From the NCBI GenBank assembly GCA_964019695.1, contig OZ026517.1, positions 53,003,672 through 53,067,671 on the forward strand: a stretch of DNA of 64,000 nt, in the 5' to 3' direction. Numbering within the stretch: the stretch's first letter is position 1; every line of letters starts with the position of its first letter. Positions 25,096 through 36,180 of this stretch are shown here, piece by piece. Both the position numbers and the translations under genes were made by a program. The notes under the pieces were generated by a model. It was not told the origin of the DNA, made no database searches, and worked only from the letters and a program-made list of their open reading frames with translations. The stretch comes from Loripinus fragilis (Eukaryota > Mollusca > Bivalvia > Lucinida > Lucinidae).

Positions 25096-25287
25096 TGAAT
25101 AAAGTATTTGCATGATATAAATTATTCTCAAACCAAAAAAGTTCTGTTTGCAAATATAAAAGTAATTAAGCCAGAGTTTCCCTTCAAGCATACAGATATT
25201 GTGACATGAACATGCTACTTGCTACTAACATCAAATAAATATTCTGTATTATGGTGCTTAAGTTGGGTGCTTAGATGATGCGGTTGT

Positions 25288-25445
25288 GACAGGCCTTTAG
25301 TTAAGAGTGCATACCAAAAAATTAATTTTCTTATTTCTCAACCAAAACATATGTTGTGAGTACTCAAAAGAACCGTTTCAATAAGACGGTTCTTTTGAGC
25401 ACCCAAAACATATGTTCAAACCAATGGATAATAAAATATTTACAT
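25288..25445. mobile_element. Family B MITE
   Basis: TCAACCAAAACATATGTTGTG and AAAACATATGTTCAAACC arms surround CTCAAAAGAACCGTTTC/AAGACGGTTCTTTTGAG. Confidence 0.9.
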
Positions 25446-25719
25446 TTTTATGCTCAAATTGTTTTTATCTTAAATAAAATTTAGCTACGTGTCCTAATTT
25501 TAACCGAAAAATGGTCAAACGGTAAATGCTCTAAAATTTGTTTGCTATTCTGACATGGATTTGGTGAATTCCTACGCTGATAAAAATTATTTTATTTAAC
25601 CCATTAATGCCAAATTTATTTTCCCATCCTTCTCAATTGGACAAGTCCATTTCCAATTTTAGGGTTATTGAGTGGTATTTTTCATTTTTATTCAAATTTT
25701 TTAAGACACCTCTGTAAGT

Positions 25720-25815
25720 AAATAGTGGAGAACCTGATCAGATGCGGCATTTTGCGGCGTCTAATCTGGTTTTGCACTGTTTGCCGATGGCCCACAAAAA
25801 GGAGGCTAGGCTATT
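25720..25815. repeat. GATGCGGCATTTTGCGGCGTC hairpin
   Basis: AACCTGATCAGATGCGGCAT is the inverse of GCGGCGTCTAATCTGGTT; ends resemble 12660-12700. Confidence 0.75.
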
Positions 25816-25997
25816 ATGTGTTAAGAACAGAAAGAGAAGAGTTCGAAATTTTATAACATTTACCATATTATTCTGATTGATCCATGAAAACATTATGTTG
25901 TAGTGCTTCCATGTACCCACAACATACGATTTTGCTGAGAAATAAGAAAACAAGTGATTTGAATACAATGCTTTTTTAAGGTTTATGTGTGTACTAC

Positions 25998-26190
25998 TCA
26001 AAGGCCCAGATAGACAAAATTTTTGAGCATAAAATCGTGAATTGGATTCTTATCCATCAATTTTAACATTTGTTTTGGGTGCTCAAAAGAACCATCTCAA
26101 TGAGACGGTTCTTTTGAGCACCCACAACAAATGTTTTGGTTTAGAAATGAGAAAAATAATTTTTAATTACACAGTCTTATATGGTGGCCT
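25998..26190. mobile_element. Family B MITE
   Basis: AACATTTGTTTTGGGTGC and GCACCCACAACAAATGTT arms surround a near-perfect AACCATCTCAATGAGACGGTT core. Confidence 0.9.
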
Positions 26191-26508
26191 GTCTACTGGA
26201 AAAATGTTCTAAAGTTAGTATTTTTAAGAAGAAACAATTCTGTTTAACGCTAAACATTTACATTTCTAGAATTGACACACTAGGACCAGTTTGTCAAAAC
26301 ATTGTTAGCTTAATAAACTTCTAAGAGCCACATTAGAGGAAAACATATTTACACCGAATCTTTGGACAGATAGGTCTCTTTTAAACAGCACATACCCAAA
26401 TCTGCCTTATCCTGAAGATGCAGTCTAATCAGGGTTTACACTGACTGTTCGCTATTTCAACCCTATATTTGACATGCCTCATTTGATAGTCAAATAGTCT
26501 TTCTCAAA

Positions 26509-26748
26509 TAAGCCCCGGCGTGGGATTTCCAACAATGTGGTATGTGCGACCAGCAAAGCCTCAGATCAGCCTGCGCATACGTGCAGTCTGATCAGAGCCT
26601 TTGCTCGTGGCTTGAATATTCAATGAGTGTTAAGCTACTGACAGAACATCATTTATGGCTTCTAAGCTTAAAAAGAGGCTGTACAGGCTCGTCTGAATCT
26701 ACACTTGTCAAAATGCCACATTGTTGGAAATCACATGTCTTGGCTCAA
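26509..26748. mobile_element. Family A MITE
   Basis: The ends are TAAGCCCCGGCGTGGGATTTCC and GGAAATCACATGTCTTGGCTCA. Interior blocks are CCAGCAAAGCCTCAGATCAGC and GTTAAGCTACTGACAG. Confidence 0.9.
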
Positions 26749-26970
26749 ATGTCTATGGAAAGCAGCTAACTCTTGTCATACTGAATATTTTATGTACTAC
26801 AGTCTGGGTCCAAACTGTTTGCAAAGTTTACAGGAGACAGTACACAAGCCGGGGAAATAGCTAAGCTAACAATGTTTCATGTAACTGGGCCACAACCTAA
26901 TAAGACCTTTTCCTACAGTTCTATTAAACATTGATTAACAAATCTTGTTAATATATAACATACTGAGGTT

Positions 26971-27212
26971 AAACAGCCCATACTACCAATATAGCCATTT
27001 TTAAATACTTGAATCAGCCCATAATAGTTAAAGCCCTTTATAAATACTTGAAACAGCCCATAATAATTATAGCCCTTTACAATTTCTTGAAACAGCCCAT
27101 AATAGTTAAAGCCCTTTACAAATACTTGAAACAGCCCATAAGAGTTTTTGACCTTAACAAATACTTGAAACAGCCCAATAGCGTGTTTGCTCTTTACAAA
27201 TACTTAACATAT
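26971..27212 (+). repeat. Minisatellite, six units of about 39 bp
   Basis: AACAGCCCATAATAGTTAAA-type units start near 26971, 27012, 27051, 27090, 27129 and 27168, so the period is 41 then 39. As 39 is a multiple of 3, the plus strand stays open and encodes repeats of LKQPIIVKALYKY. The open frame runs 27009-27464 without any homology, promoter or splice evidence, so coding is unproven. Confidence 0.88.
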
Positions 27213-27599
27213 GGTCAGTATAGACATTTCTTAATGCCTCTCTCTCGAAAGAGAATATTCACTATCATAAAAATAGAAAATAAAATTCTGAAAGAACTAG
27301 AAAATTCAGAGAAAACCACTGTCCTCCACATGCCGCTTAGTAAAACTCCTGCTTTAGTATTGGCTATGGGTCAAGGTCACAAATATAACTTAACAGCACC
27401 TTATCAGTCATCATGGACCAATGATGTAAGCTATGAGCCTGTCAAGTTGTTCATGTGGCTATAGTACAGGCAAAAAATCAATGTAAAAGCCAAGGCTACT
27501 ACACATCAAAATATCTGCCACCCCACCCACCATATATCTATAACTTTAGCAGGACAGGGATTTCAAACAAAATTGATCCAATTTCTCCTAAACATTCAT

Positions 27600-27720
27600 G
27601 AAAACATTTTCTGTCGCGATTATTTGTTGCGGATACTCATTGGAAGCATCTCATTGAGATGCTTTCAATGAGTATCCACAATAAATAATTGAGACAGAAA
27701 TGTTCATCAAGAAATGAGTA
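27600..27720. repeat. Hairpin with ATTATTTGTTGCGG arms
   Basis: ATACTCATTGGAAGCATCTC and GAGATGCTTTCAATGAGTAT form a near-perfect hairpin. It resembles family B in design but not in sequence. Confidence 0.85.
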
Positions 27721-27852
27721 AAATACTCCCATTTAAGGCTATACAAAGCTTCATTTCCAGTGATAATATTATGTTATTTGAGATGTGTCTTAACTTTTTG
27801 TATGAGAAGTGCATGACTGGTTTCCCTCAGCATGTCAAGATGGATTAATAAA

Positions 27853-27953
27853 TCAAAAATTACTGTGTATATCTATACGTACATGTGTATATTGCTGTAC
27901 AAGTTTTTGCTGTGGATGCTGGGTACCACCGGAACCATTCGGTATAGTAGCTT
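27853..27953 (-). CDS. CEP126: CEP126-like, probable last exon
   Basis: This exon completes residue 1216 and encodes 32 more residues ending VRIDIHSNF and a TGA stop at 27853-27855. The acceptor is TTTAGTTACAG. The tail is Gly/Gln-rich and not conserved with anything I recognise. An internal GTACGT (after TACACAT) could act as a donor, in which case the true C-terminus lies elsewhere. No clear poly(A) signal was found close downstream on the minus strand. Confidence 0.7.
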
Positions 27954-28095
27954 CTGTAACTAAAATGGCAGAAAAAAACAAGTAACACAGAAATATCAAT
28001 ACAGCATTGACCTATATACCGTAAAGATCATAAAGCATGGTCTGATTTACTGCAAAGATCGTTACAAAACACCTGTCTAATAACTTTTGTGTTTT

Positions 28096-28113
28096 CCCCC
28101 CCCCCCCCCCCCC
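28096..28113. repeat. Poly-C tract, 18 bases
   Basis: An uninterrupted C18 run; the minus strand is G18. Its length may be unreliable in assembly. Confidence 0.95.
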
Positions 28114-29040
28114 GAGTCTCATGGCATGACACCTCTTTTCCTGGGGATTTCTCATGTGAGGATCACACATGCTTTTTCATGTTAAACATTTGCCAGGTCT
28201 CGAGGCCGCCAGGCTGAGTATTCAAACATCTTCCGAGGGACCTGGCAAGTGTTGATGCAATAATTACAACTGTCATAACATTTATTGAGATCCGCTTATC
28301 TGATTGGTCGAGAACGGTCATCTGATCGCATTGACCTGTATTTTATTTTTCAATGAACCCGGTCCGTATTCATGAGGGGCGGGGCCATTCCGAGGGCCAT
28401 TCACATCAGAACTACTTTTGTGATACTGTGCAATGCTTCTACGAAGAGAAATGGACAGCCTGCAACTACTGACAGTTTACCTTACTTTCAGGTAGAAAAG
28501 CAAAAATTGACTTACATATGACGCCTAAATTAACAGTAGTCATGCCGATCAGCTATCTGCTGCGATCTATTCAGTTTCCCAGCCCGCCGCAAAATGATGC
28601 GATCACCCCCCCCCCCCCCCCCCCACCCCCCCTTTCTTCAATCACTCAATAAAGATGGCACAATTTCTTTTTGCTGGGGTCATTTCTTTTCCTTTCCAAG
28701 CCATTTCGACAGATGATGCTTTTGTCACCAATGTAAACGAATGACGTCATATCCGATGACGTAACTATCGTACACATTGTAATGAAGACCCATGTCCAGG
28801 TAAAAACGAGATTTTAGTTTCTAAAATGTAGTTGTTTATTTTCAATTGGAGAACGGCCGCCATTTTGATTTTTTGAACGTCGTAACGTCTAGGTCTACAT
28901 ACGCACGTCATAGTCTAAATGCGCAAAAGGAACTATTAGCTGGAAACGTATTTTTTTAGGAAAACATAATTAAAAATACTGAATAAGAAAGAATAAAGAA
29001 GAAGTTGTAATTATAAGAATTGAAAGTTACTTTTCTGCGT
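28114..29040. other. CpG-richer block between poly-C runs, no gene seen
   Basis: It contains GAGGGGCGGGGCC (GC box, about 28374), ATTGGTCG (reverse CCAAT, about 28312) and TGACGTCA (about 28743). These would suit a promoter, but I see no first exon on either strand. Confidence 0.4.
28606..28632. repeat. Poly-C tract, 19 C then A then 7 C
   Basis: This is the second cytosine run within 520 bp; its complement can form G-quadruplex structures. Confidence 0.95.
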
Positions 29041-29178
29041 TTCACTGAGGTATGAAATGTCGTTTAAATTACATCTAATTTAAGCATGAAAACCTTCGGT
29101 TTTCATGCAAATTAGATGTAATTTTCCCGACATTTCATACCTCAGTGAAACGCAGAAAAATAACTTTCAATTCTTAAA
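29030..29178. repeat. Long hairpin, arms about 65 bp
   Basis: ATTGAAAGTTACTTTTCTGCG begins one arm and CGCAGAAAAATAACTTTCAAT ends the other; CCTTCGG is at the tip. The right arm lacks a few bases of the left but pairing is otherwise almost complete. Confidence 0.92.
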
Positions 29179-29655
29179 TGAAAAAAAACATGTGTGATTG
29201 TTATTCTTGCATATTTTACCTGATTCCAACCAAAATAGCACTGAAAACATCCCTAAAACATTAAAATATCATTTTTCTTACACTGGATTTTTTCTAAACC
29301 AAATGGTATCAGCTGTAAACTTTCAAGCGTCATAACCTCATCACAACGTCATAACAGTGTGAAATGTTTTCTCAACAAAAGCATCAGTGAAATGATCAGT
29401 CTGGGCTGCAACACTTTCTGTACAACGTCATGCAAACAACTTGGGGTTTCATTTAAGCTTTGTCAAGTTAAAACCAATGTTCAAACAGCATGCGAATCTC
29501 ATGATTTGAACAGGGATTTTCGTCCATTTGACAATGGCTTCAAACAGCTAGGCACATGGATATTTATGCAAGAATAGCTTTTTCCCCTAGATTTTGATCT
29601 ATTATCAGCTTAAACACTCGTCTGACCATGGTGGTACCTGGATCTATTAATCATT

Positions 29656-29895
29656 TGAGCCTTGGCATGAGATTTTCAACAATGTGGCATTTTGACATAT
29701 GTAGACCTGGACGAGCCTCTGCAGCCTCCTTTTAAGCTTAGAAACTCCAAATGTTTGTCAGCCAGTAGCTTAGCAATCATAAAATACTCAAGCGACTAGC
29801 AAAGGCTCTGATCAGACTGCGCGTATGTGCAGGCTGATCTGAGGCTTTGCTGGTCGCACATACCACATTGTTGGAAATCTCATGCACTGGCTTAT
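29656..29895. mobile_element. Family A MITE
   Basis: TGAGCCTTGGCATGAGATTTTC at the left and GGAAATCTCATGCACTGGCTTA at the right; orientation is opposite to the 26509 copy. Confidence 0.9.
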
Positions 29896-30193
29896 TTAAT
29901 AAGCTCATTGTTTAAAATGTATCTAATAAACATTAGTTTATTGTTTTGTTAAAAATAAAAAAAAAATCAACCTTTTCTATGTGATGCCGAGAACTTTTAT
30001 GTCTTTGTGCTCAAGAGCATTTTTAAAGGCTATTTTCAATAGTGTTTTCTGAAATATTACATACTGTCCTAATCATAACTTAGGTCATAAAACAGTATAT
30101 AAATTATAATTAAATGTTTTATGTGAAACTAATTTTTTACACATTTAGATAATAGCAGCATGACTTTCTCTCTCTTATACTTTGTACACTTAC

Positions 30194-30265
30194 CTTTTAA
30201 CTTATCATTGAGTCTGTCTAGTGATTCTAACAATCTTTGTTCTTCCATGGAAAGAGCTGATTTAG
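30194..30265 (-). CDS. CEP126: CEP126-like, exon 9 (short coiled coil)
   Basis: This exon completes residue 1192 and encodes 1193-1215: KSALSMEEQRLLESLDRLNDKLK, a clean amphipathic helix with leucine spacing typical of a short coiled coil. The acceptor is TTTTATTTCAG and the donor GTAAGTGT, which is close to consensus; the phases are 1 in and 1 out. It would form the C-terminal dimerisation or targeting helix; that function is inferred. Confidence 0.84.
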
Positions 30266-30301
30266 CTGAAATAAAATGATCAAGTACATAAGATTTTGGT
30301 A

Positions 30302-30495
30302 CTTACCGTAAATGTTCTAAAATTTGGAACACTTTATTCTTCTTCTCAAATAAAATAGTGGTTATCAGGAATCAACAAAATTCTTGTCCAAATGGCAAAC
30401 AGGGAAGACGTAGATCAGACTGCTTCTTCAGAAGCAGTCTGACCTGGGTCTGTGCCGTTTGTGTCAAGTCCTTTTAGCTGTGTTCAAAATTTAGA
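30302..30495. mobile_element. MITE with CCGTAAATGTTCTAAAAT end
   Basis: It starts 37 bp from the exon 9 acceptor. The core is GATCAGACTGCTTCTTCAGAAGCAGTCTGA. It shares ends with 20205 and 54377. Confidence 0.82.
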
Positions 30496-30601
30496 ATAAT
30501 TACCATATTGCATAAGCATGCAGCAAAGGCTCAGAAGAGTCTGCACAAATGAGCAGTCTTGAAAAAGTCTTCATTGCTCGCACACTCAAAGTAAGGACAT
30601 A

Positions 30602-31616
30602 CGAGGGTTGTCCCAGAAATTCGTAGACTTTTGTTATAACATGAGACTGTGTATCAGGAATTCTCTGAAATGTGTCTGATATTTTTATATACATTTCATA
30701 AATATTTTGTACAAATATGGGTGGAATCACACTTAAAATAACAAAGTTATAAACGTTTGCTTGACTGTGTGTCAGCGTGTGCGGAGCACGTCACAAATTA
30801 TTTTGCTTTATTTTCAGAGAGGGGTGGTCAAATGTTTTGTCTATACTCCTTTTATATAAGCTCTAATTGTATCAACATTGCAATCTGTTTGATAAGTAAG
30901 CTTTCCTCGTTCAAGTAATGATTTAGTATTTAGTTTAGGTATGTTTAGCAAACAAACAAGCGCGATCTTTTAGAGTTCATACGAGAAAACATATTTACTA
31001 TTAAAATAACTGACACCAAAGTAAAATGTGTTCAGTTAAAATGACGACAAAGAGCGTGTTTTTTCGGTATTACTAAAATAGTTTTGCACGAAATCCATTT
31101 TACGATACTAGTGACTACTCAGCCAATTAGTTAACATTAGAAGAACGTGATTTTGTGAGGTTAATTAGCCAAATTATATTGAAAGTCTATATTTTGCGCC
31201 GCACCGTTCTTATAACGTTTGTATTTTCTGAAAAATAAAAATGAAGTAGGCATGATAAATCTTCAATAAAATCAATGCCAACGGTGGGAAATGTTTTGAA
31301 TTTTCAACACTATACCTTGAGTAGTCCCTTGTTGAGGAGGTAATACATTGTGTGAAATACAACTGCGAAATTTAATTGAATGTACTCTAATGTTTGGACT
31401 AGATGAATCTTATTACAAAAAATTTGACGTGCTCCGCACACGCCGACATGCAGTCAAGTAAAGGTTCATAACATTGTTATATAAACTGTGACTCCACCCA
31501 TATTTGTGCAAAATGTTTATGTGATGTATATAGAAATATCATACAAATTTCATAGAATTCCTGATACACAGTCTCGTTTTTTAACAAAAGTCTACGACTT
31601 TCTGGGACAACCCTAG
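30602..31616. mobile_element. 1.0 kb mariner-type MITE with about 190-bp TIRs
   Basis: CGAGGGTTGTCCCAGAAATTCG and CTTTCTGGGACAACCCTAG are inverted and flanked by TA at 30600-30601 and 31617-31618. The inverted match runs inward to GTGTGCGGAGCACGTCA / TGACGTGCTCCGCACACG. The central 600 bp has no transposase. Confidence 0.92.
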
Positions 31617-31696
31617 TAGATGTAGGCTAAGACCAAAATTATTTACGTCTCTAGCCGCATAAGTAGATAGTTGAGCATGTGTATGTATAACTATTT

Positions 31697-31880
31697 GCAT
31701 GCTGGGTAATTTTTCATAAATTTGTTGCCTTCTGACTTTTTTTCAACAAAAATTCTATCAGGAACAGCATCAGAGTGTCAAACAGTTTAGATCCAGATCA
31801 GGAAGGACATTCTGTCCATCCTGATCTGGATCCAAGCTGCAAAGGTTATCAGCAGATGACAAAAGTCGCAGCTAGCAAGG
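31697..31880. mobile_element. Family F MITE
   Basis: GCATGCTGGGTAATTTTTC start, TCAGGAACAGCATCAGAGTGTC, hairpin GATCCAGATCAGGAAGGACA / TCCATCCTGATCTGGATC, end GCAGATGACAAAAGTCG. Confidence 0.88.
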
Positions 31881-32167
31881 AAAGACTATACACATAATTA
31901 AGATAAAACTATCATATGCATTTTAAGAAGTTAATTTTCTGAAAATGTTGTCAGCTCATTCTTAAAAGTATTGGTTACTGCATCTGGAGCGCAACAGTAC
32001 AATTGTATAGGAAAAAATCTAGCCACATGACAGATACCAGTGATATAGCAATTTCCTAGATTAATTGCATTTTTATTGCAGAAAACCCACAATGTTTGTG
32101 GGAAAGGTATTAGCCATTTATTTGAAACTTTTTAGCATTTGTTTTACATTAACAGAGAAGAAAATTA

Positions 32168-32401
32168 GAGCACAGTGGCTCAGTTGGTACAGCGTTAGAC
32201 TGGGAATCGAAGGACTGCTAGTTCAAGTCTCACTGCCGGCGGAGTCACTGTGCTGTGTCCTTGAGCAAGACACTTTATCCGTTGCTTAGTATGGGTTCAA
32301 ACCAGGAAAACATCCGCTGCTTAGTACGGGTTCAAACCAGGAAAACGGTCTCGAAATTACTAAAAAATTGTTGACTGGGATGTAAAGAATCAAAACAAAA
32401 A
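32168..32401 (+). mobile_element. SINE-1 subtype with internal 33-bp duplication
   Basis: The head (GCACAGTGGCTCAGTTGG, TAGTTCAAGTCTC) differs from other SINE-1 copies. CTTAGTA(T/C)GGGTTCAAACCAGG occurs twice in tandem. The tail is AATCAAAACAAAAAC. Confidence 0.87.
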
Positions 32402-32461
32402 CAGAAAAGAAAGAAATTGCACTTGCATTTTTTGTGTAATTCTTCTGAAGAATCTTCCTAC

Positions 32462-32584
32462 CTTTTGGTTGTCTAGCACCTTGTCTATTCTGAGCCTCAT
32501 CAATAGCCTGCTGTATTCTACTGTCTGACACTGACTGGTCCACCAACTGCTCAGCTGCCAGGAACCCTGCCATACTCTCACTCA
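32462..32584 (-). CDS. CEP126: CEP126-like, exon 8
   Basis: This exon completes residue 1151 and encodes 1152-1191: SESMAGFLAAEQLVDQSVS then DSRIQQAIDEAQNRQ. Two short amphipathic helices are predicted by eye. The donor is GTAGGAAG. The acceptor (TTTCATTCAAAAAG) has a purine-rich end and is the weakest in the gene, but the phase (1 in, 1 out) fits on both sides. A SINE ends about 60 bp beyond the donor, and a Helitron-like element begins about 55 bp before the acceptor. Confidence 0.83.
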
Positions 32585-32637
32585 CTTTTTGAATGAAAGC
32601 ATTGGGAAAATGAAAAAAGTCAATAAGCAATGCTTAT

Positions 32638-34252
32638 TAGATACCCCCTGCTCAGTAAGGGTCAGTGAAAAAACTTAAGTTTTGGCAAGTGATAGTTCAA
32701 ACCAGCAGACCCTAGTTTTGAAAAAAAGATTTCAGTAGAATCTGTGAAAACAAGATTTCAGTAGATTCTGTGCAAATGATTTTAAGCTTGCAATCTGGAA
32801 CATTTTTTAAGGTCAAAATTATTCACACCTGAAAGCTCTATATATCAAAGCTTATATCGGAAAAATAGTCTAAGTTCTCATAGATGTCATTTTATCAAAA
32901 ATTATTTTTTCCAAACTAAACTCATTCATGCATATGTTCAATGTGTCTATATTGTATAGGCAACATATCAAATTGCTCCATCAAAAGTTGTGGTAGGAGT
33001 TGATCGGCACATGAAGGCACCATCTATGTATATACAAAAGCCTTGTTAGGGGAAAATTGTCTAAGTTCTAACATCTGTCATTTTGTCAAAAATTATTTTT
33101 TCCAAACCAAACTCCTTGGTGCATAATATGTTCAATATGTCTACATTGTAGCGACAAAGTATGAAATTTCTCCATCAAAAGCTGTGGTAGGAGTTGATCA
33201 GCCCATAAAGGCACTATCCATGCATATACAAAAGCCATATAAGCGAAAAATTGTCTAAGTTCTCATAGCAGTCATTTCGTCAAAAAAAAAAATTCAACCA
33301 GACTCCTTCATGCATATTTTCAATGTATCTATATTGAATAGGCAAAGTATTAAATTGCTCCATCAAAAGCTGTGGTAGGAGTTGATCGGCCCATGAAGGC
33401 ACCATCTATGCATGTACAAAAGCATTATTAGGGAAAAATTGTCTAAGATCTCACAGCTGTCATTTTGTCAAAAATTATTTTTTCTGAACCAAACTCCTTC
33501 ATGCATATGTTCAATGTGTCTTTATTGAATAGGCAAAGTATCAAATTGCTCCATCAAAAGCTGTGGTAGGAGTTGATCGGCCCATGAAGGCACCATCTAT
33601 GCATGTACAAAAGCATTATTAGGGAGAAATTGTCTAAGATCTCACAGCTGTCATTTTGTCAAAAATTATTTTTTCTAAACCAAACTCCTTCATGCATATG
33701 TTCAATGTGTCTATATTGACTAGGCAAAGTATCAAATTGCTCCATCAAAAGCTGTGGTAGGAGTTGATCGGCCCATGAAGGCACCATCTATGCATATACA
33801 ATAGCCTTATTAAGGAAAAATTGTCTAAGTTCTCACAGCTGTAATTTTGTCAAATTTGATTTTTTCTGAACCAAACTCCTTCATGCATATGTTCAATGTG
33901 TCTACATTGTATAGGAAAAGTATCAAGTTGTGCCATCAAAAGCTGTGGTAGGAGTTGTATGGCCTATAATAGCATAAGCATAAAACCCTATACAAAAGCC
34001 ATTTAGAACTACAAAGGGAAATAACTCTAATAGAATTGGCCCCTAGCCCTTACTTTTTTGCTTAAAGTATTTGTCTTGCATATATAAACATGTTTGCAAG
34101 GTTTGATGAAAATCCAGCAATGACTCTTCAAAATATTAAGGAAACAAAATGTTACGGACGGAAGGAGGCAAGCACGCACACACGGACGCAGGCACGGACA
34201 ACGTGAAAACAGTATACCCACCACCACCACAAGCAAAGTTTGCGGGGGGTAT
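32638..34252 (+). mobile_element. Helitron-like element with central 190-bp tandem repeats
   Basis: Six units of about 180-190 bp (starting near 32850, 33046, 33228, 33421, 33612, 33802) share AAAATTGTCTAAGTTCTCA, TCCATCAAAAGCTGTGGTAG and CCATGAAGGCACCATC. The ends are ATACCCCCTGC (left) and a hairpin with GCGGGGGGTAT (right), preceded by ACGGACGGAAGG. No replicase is seen. It fits the non-autonomous mollusc elements with a central satellite-like array. Confidence 0.82.
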
Positions 34253-34259
34253 AAATATT

Positions 34260-35156
34260 TTGTTCTGGACTTGAAGCACTTTCCTGATAACTTCATGTCG
34301 ACAAATCAAGGTGTGTATAAAGTATTTTCTAATAACCCATGTTCAAACAGCATGTGAATCATATGATTTGGTCATGCATTTTTGTTCCACTAACAATGGC
34401 TTCAAACAACTATAGGCATATAGGTATTCATGCAAGAATAGAACCTTCCATATTCACTGTTTCTATCATGTTGGAATAGACCATTACTACACGTCACAAT
34501 TTACAAAATGATTTTTGTTGATAAATATGGCTTTCGAATGAAAGAAAACAGTGAAAACATTGATAAAATGTCATATTTAGCTGCATCTCATATGGGTATT
34601 CACTATTGCTAATGTCACATTTATAGGGCTCAAATCATAAATGGATAAACGTCATGGCTATATTAATTTTTATCTGGTGTGCAAAAACATAATTGAGGCA
34701 GTACATGAGATTTGGTACTTGTAGCATTTTCGAGCAACGGTGGCTCAGGTTGCGCAGACTCACCAGAGCCATCACTGCTCACATACACAAAATAGAGGTA
34801 GATGAAAACTCAGGCCAAAATAGACCTCTAGCCCCTCTGGTTACATCAGCATGGTGTTTAAAGGAGGTTTCTGATCATATATGGGCCTCGACGTGAGAAG
34901 ACCTGTCTTCGCGGGTTTGAGAACAACAAAGGCCCAAACCAGCCTGCACATCCTCGCAGTCTGATCAACGCTTTTATTATTTTCTGATTGGAAAATATCA
35001 TATCAAAACTTGCTACAAGCGAAATTTTACTATTCTAGCTAGTCTCTGTAGTTGAGCAGGCTGATTTTGGTATGAACTGATAAAAAACCCTAAACATCAC
35101 AGCCCATGTGTAAAGTATCAAAACCCATGTGCTGGCCCATATGAAAATGTGCATAC
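34260..35156. other. Intron stretch, repeat remnants only
   Basis: 34330-34450 resembles 29450-29580 (GTTCAAACAGCATG, GGCTTCAAACA, TATTCATGCAAGAATAG). 34690-35060 holds MITE remnants shared with 20990 and 51895. Confidence 0.65.
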
Positions 35157-36152
35157 CTTCTGTAGCTGGCTGTATCCCTGTATTCTGAGGCTCCTGCTGA
35201 CTGGGAACCGGAGCCTGATACACTGTATATGCTTGTTGTTGTCGTGATTTTAAACTATTAGGATTAGGCTGTTGTTTTCTCTGCAACAGTCCATACCGCT
35301 TAGAATAACCATTCACATTATCCATTGAATTGTGCCGCCGTAAATTTGTACTATACACTTGTGGTTGCGAGGCAACCCTGTTCAAACTATTGAACTGCCC
35401 GAGGGCATTACCGTCAATATATTTCTGGTGCATTGGTGCTGCTTGCCGCGCTAATGATTGTTGGTGCTCAGGACCAACAGCCGTGGGCGTATTTAATTTG
35501 TCCGGAGTTGCCTGTGAATTTCTACTCAAACACGTCCGCACTTTATCCCACAAAAAGTTTATTTCATCGTCAGTTGGTGTTCTGTCTATTCTTATGCCAT
35601 TTTCATCATAAACAGCACCATCAAAATTTGCACCATTCATCAACGCCTGATTAGGATTACCTGAACTACTTGTTGGGGGTGGGGCCCCCTTTGTATTGTA
35701 ATTGGGATATATAAAAGGCGCAGTTTGCACAGTCTGACTGTCCGACTTAGGCATCACTACACTAGACACGGCATAGTTGACTTTCTGCTCGACTGGCCGA
35801 CTGTAACTTACAGACGTGACGGCGTACACTGATGTAGGGGTCACTGTATGAACAACCTGGGAATTCTGAGCCCTAGCCATGGACGGGACTTTCTCCATAA
35901 AATCATTATTCACAATAGTGACTTTCTTATCATGACTGATAGAATTACTGTTCTGGTCATTAAGATTTTGTGTAATAATATGAGCCGCCGCTTGTGGCCG
36001 CACTATCTGAGTCTTTGTCCTTGGAATAGAGCTTGTTCTTATTGTAGTAGCACTGTGGACACGTGGTTGTTTGTTCTTCGGGTCTTGTTGAACACCTGTT
36101 TTACCTGCACTGGCTGACACTGGACGTGGAGGTTTGTGGGCAACATTTTCAG
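35157..36152 (-). CDS. CEP126: CEP126-like, large exon 7 (TPTDDEINFLW motif)
   Basis: This exon completes residue 819 and encodes 820-1150. It starts AENVAHKPPRPVSASAG. The first two thirds are Ser/Thr/Val-rich and probably disordered. DRTPTDDEINFLWDKV (from about residue 1008) is the only strongly ordered-looking segment, an amphipathic acidic helix, and is likely the conserved C-terminal block of the family. After it comes a Gln/Pro-rich tract. The acceptor is TTCATTTACAG and the donor GTATGCAC; the phases are 1 in and 1 out. The true 5' boundary is 36152, upstream of the internal GTG at 36120. A partial copy of this exon's start lies at 36355-36466. Confidence 0.93.
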
Positions 36153-36180
36153 CTGTAAATGAAAGTAAGCGTTACCTCTA

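Noticed and set aside
33000..34000. Centromeric or macrosatellite DNA
   Set aside because: Only six units are present and they are bounded by element-like inverted ends, so a transposon-borne array is the simpler reading.
35035..36120. 361-residue ORF starting at 36120
   Set aside because: The first codon is GTG, not ATG. The frame continues upstream to an acceptor at 36152, and the 3' part beyond 35157 is intron.
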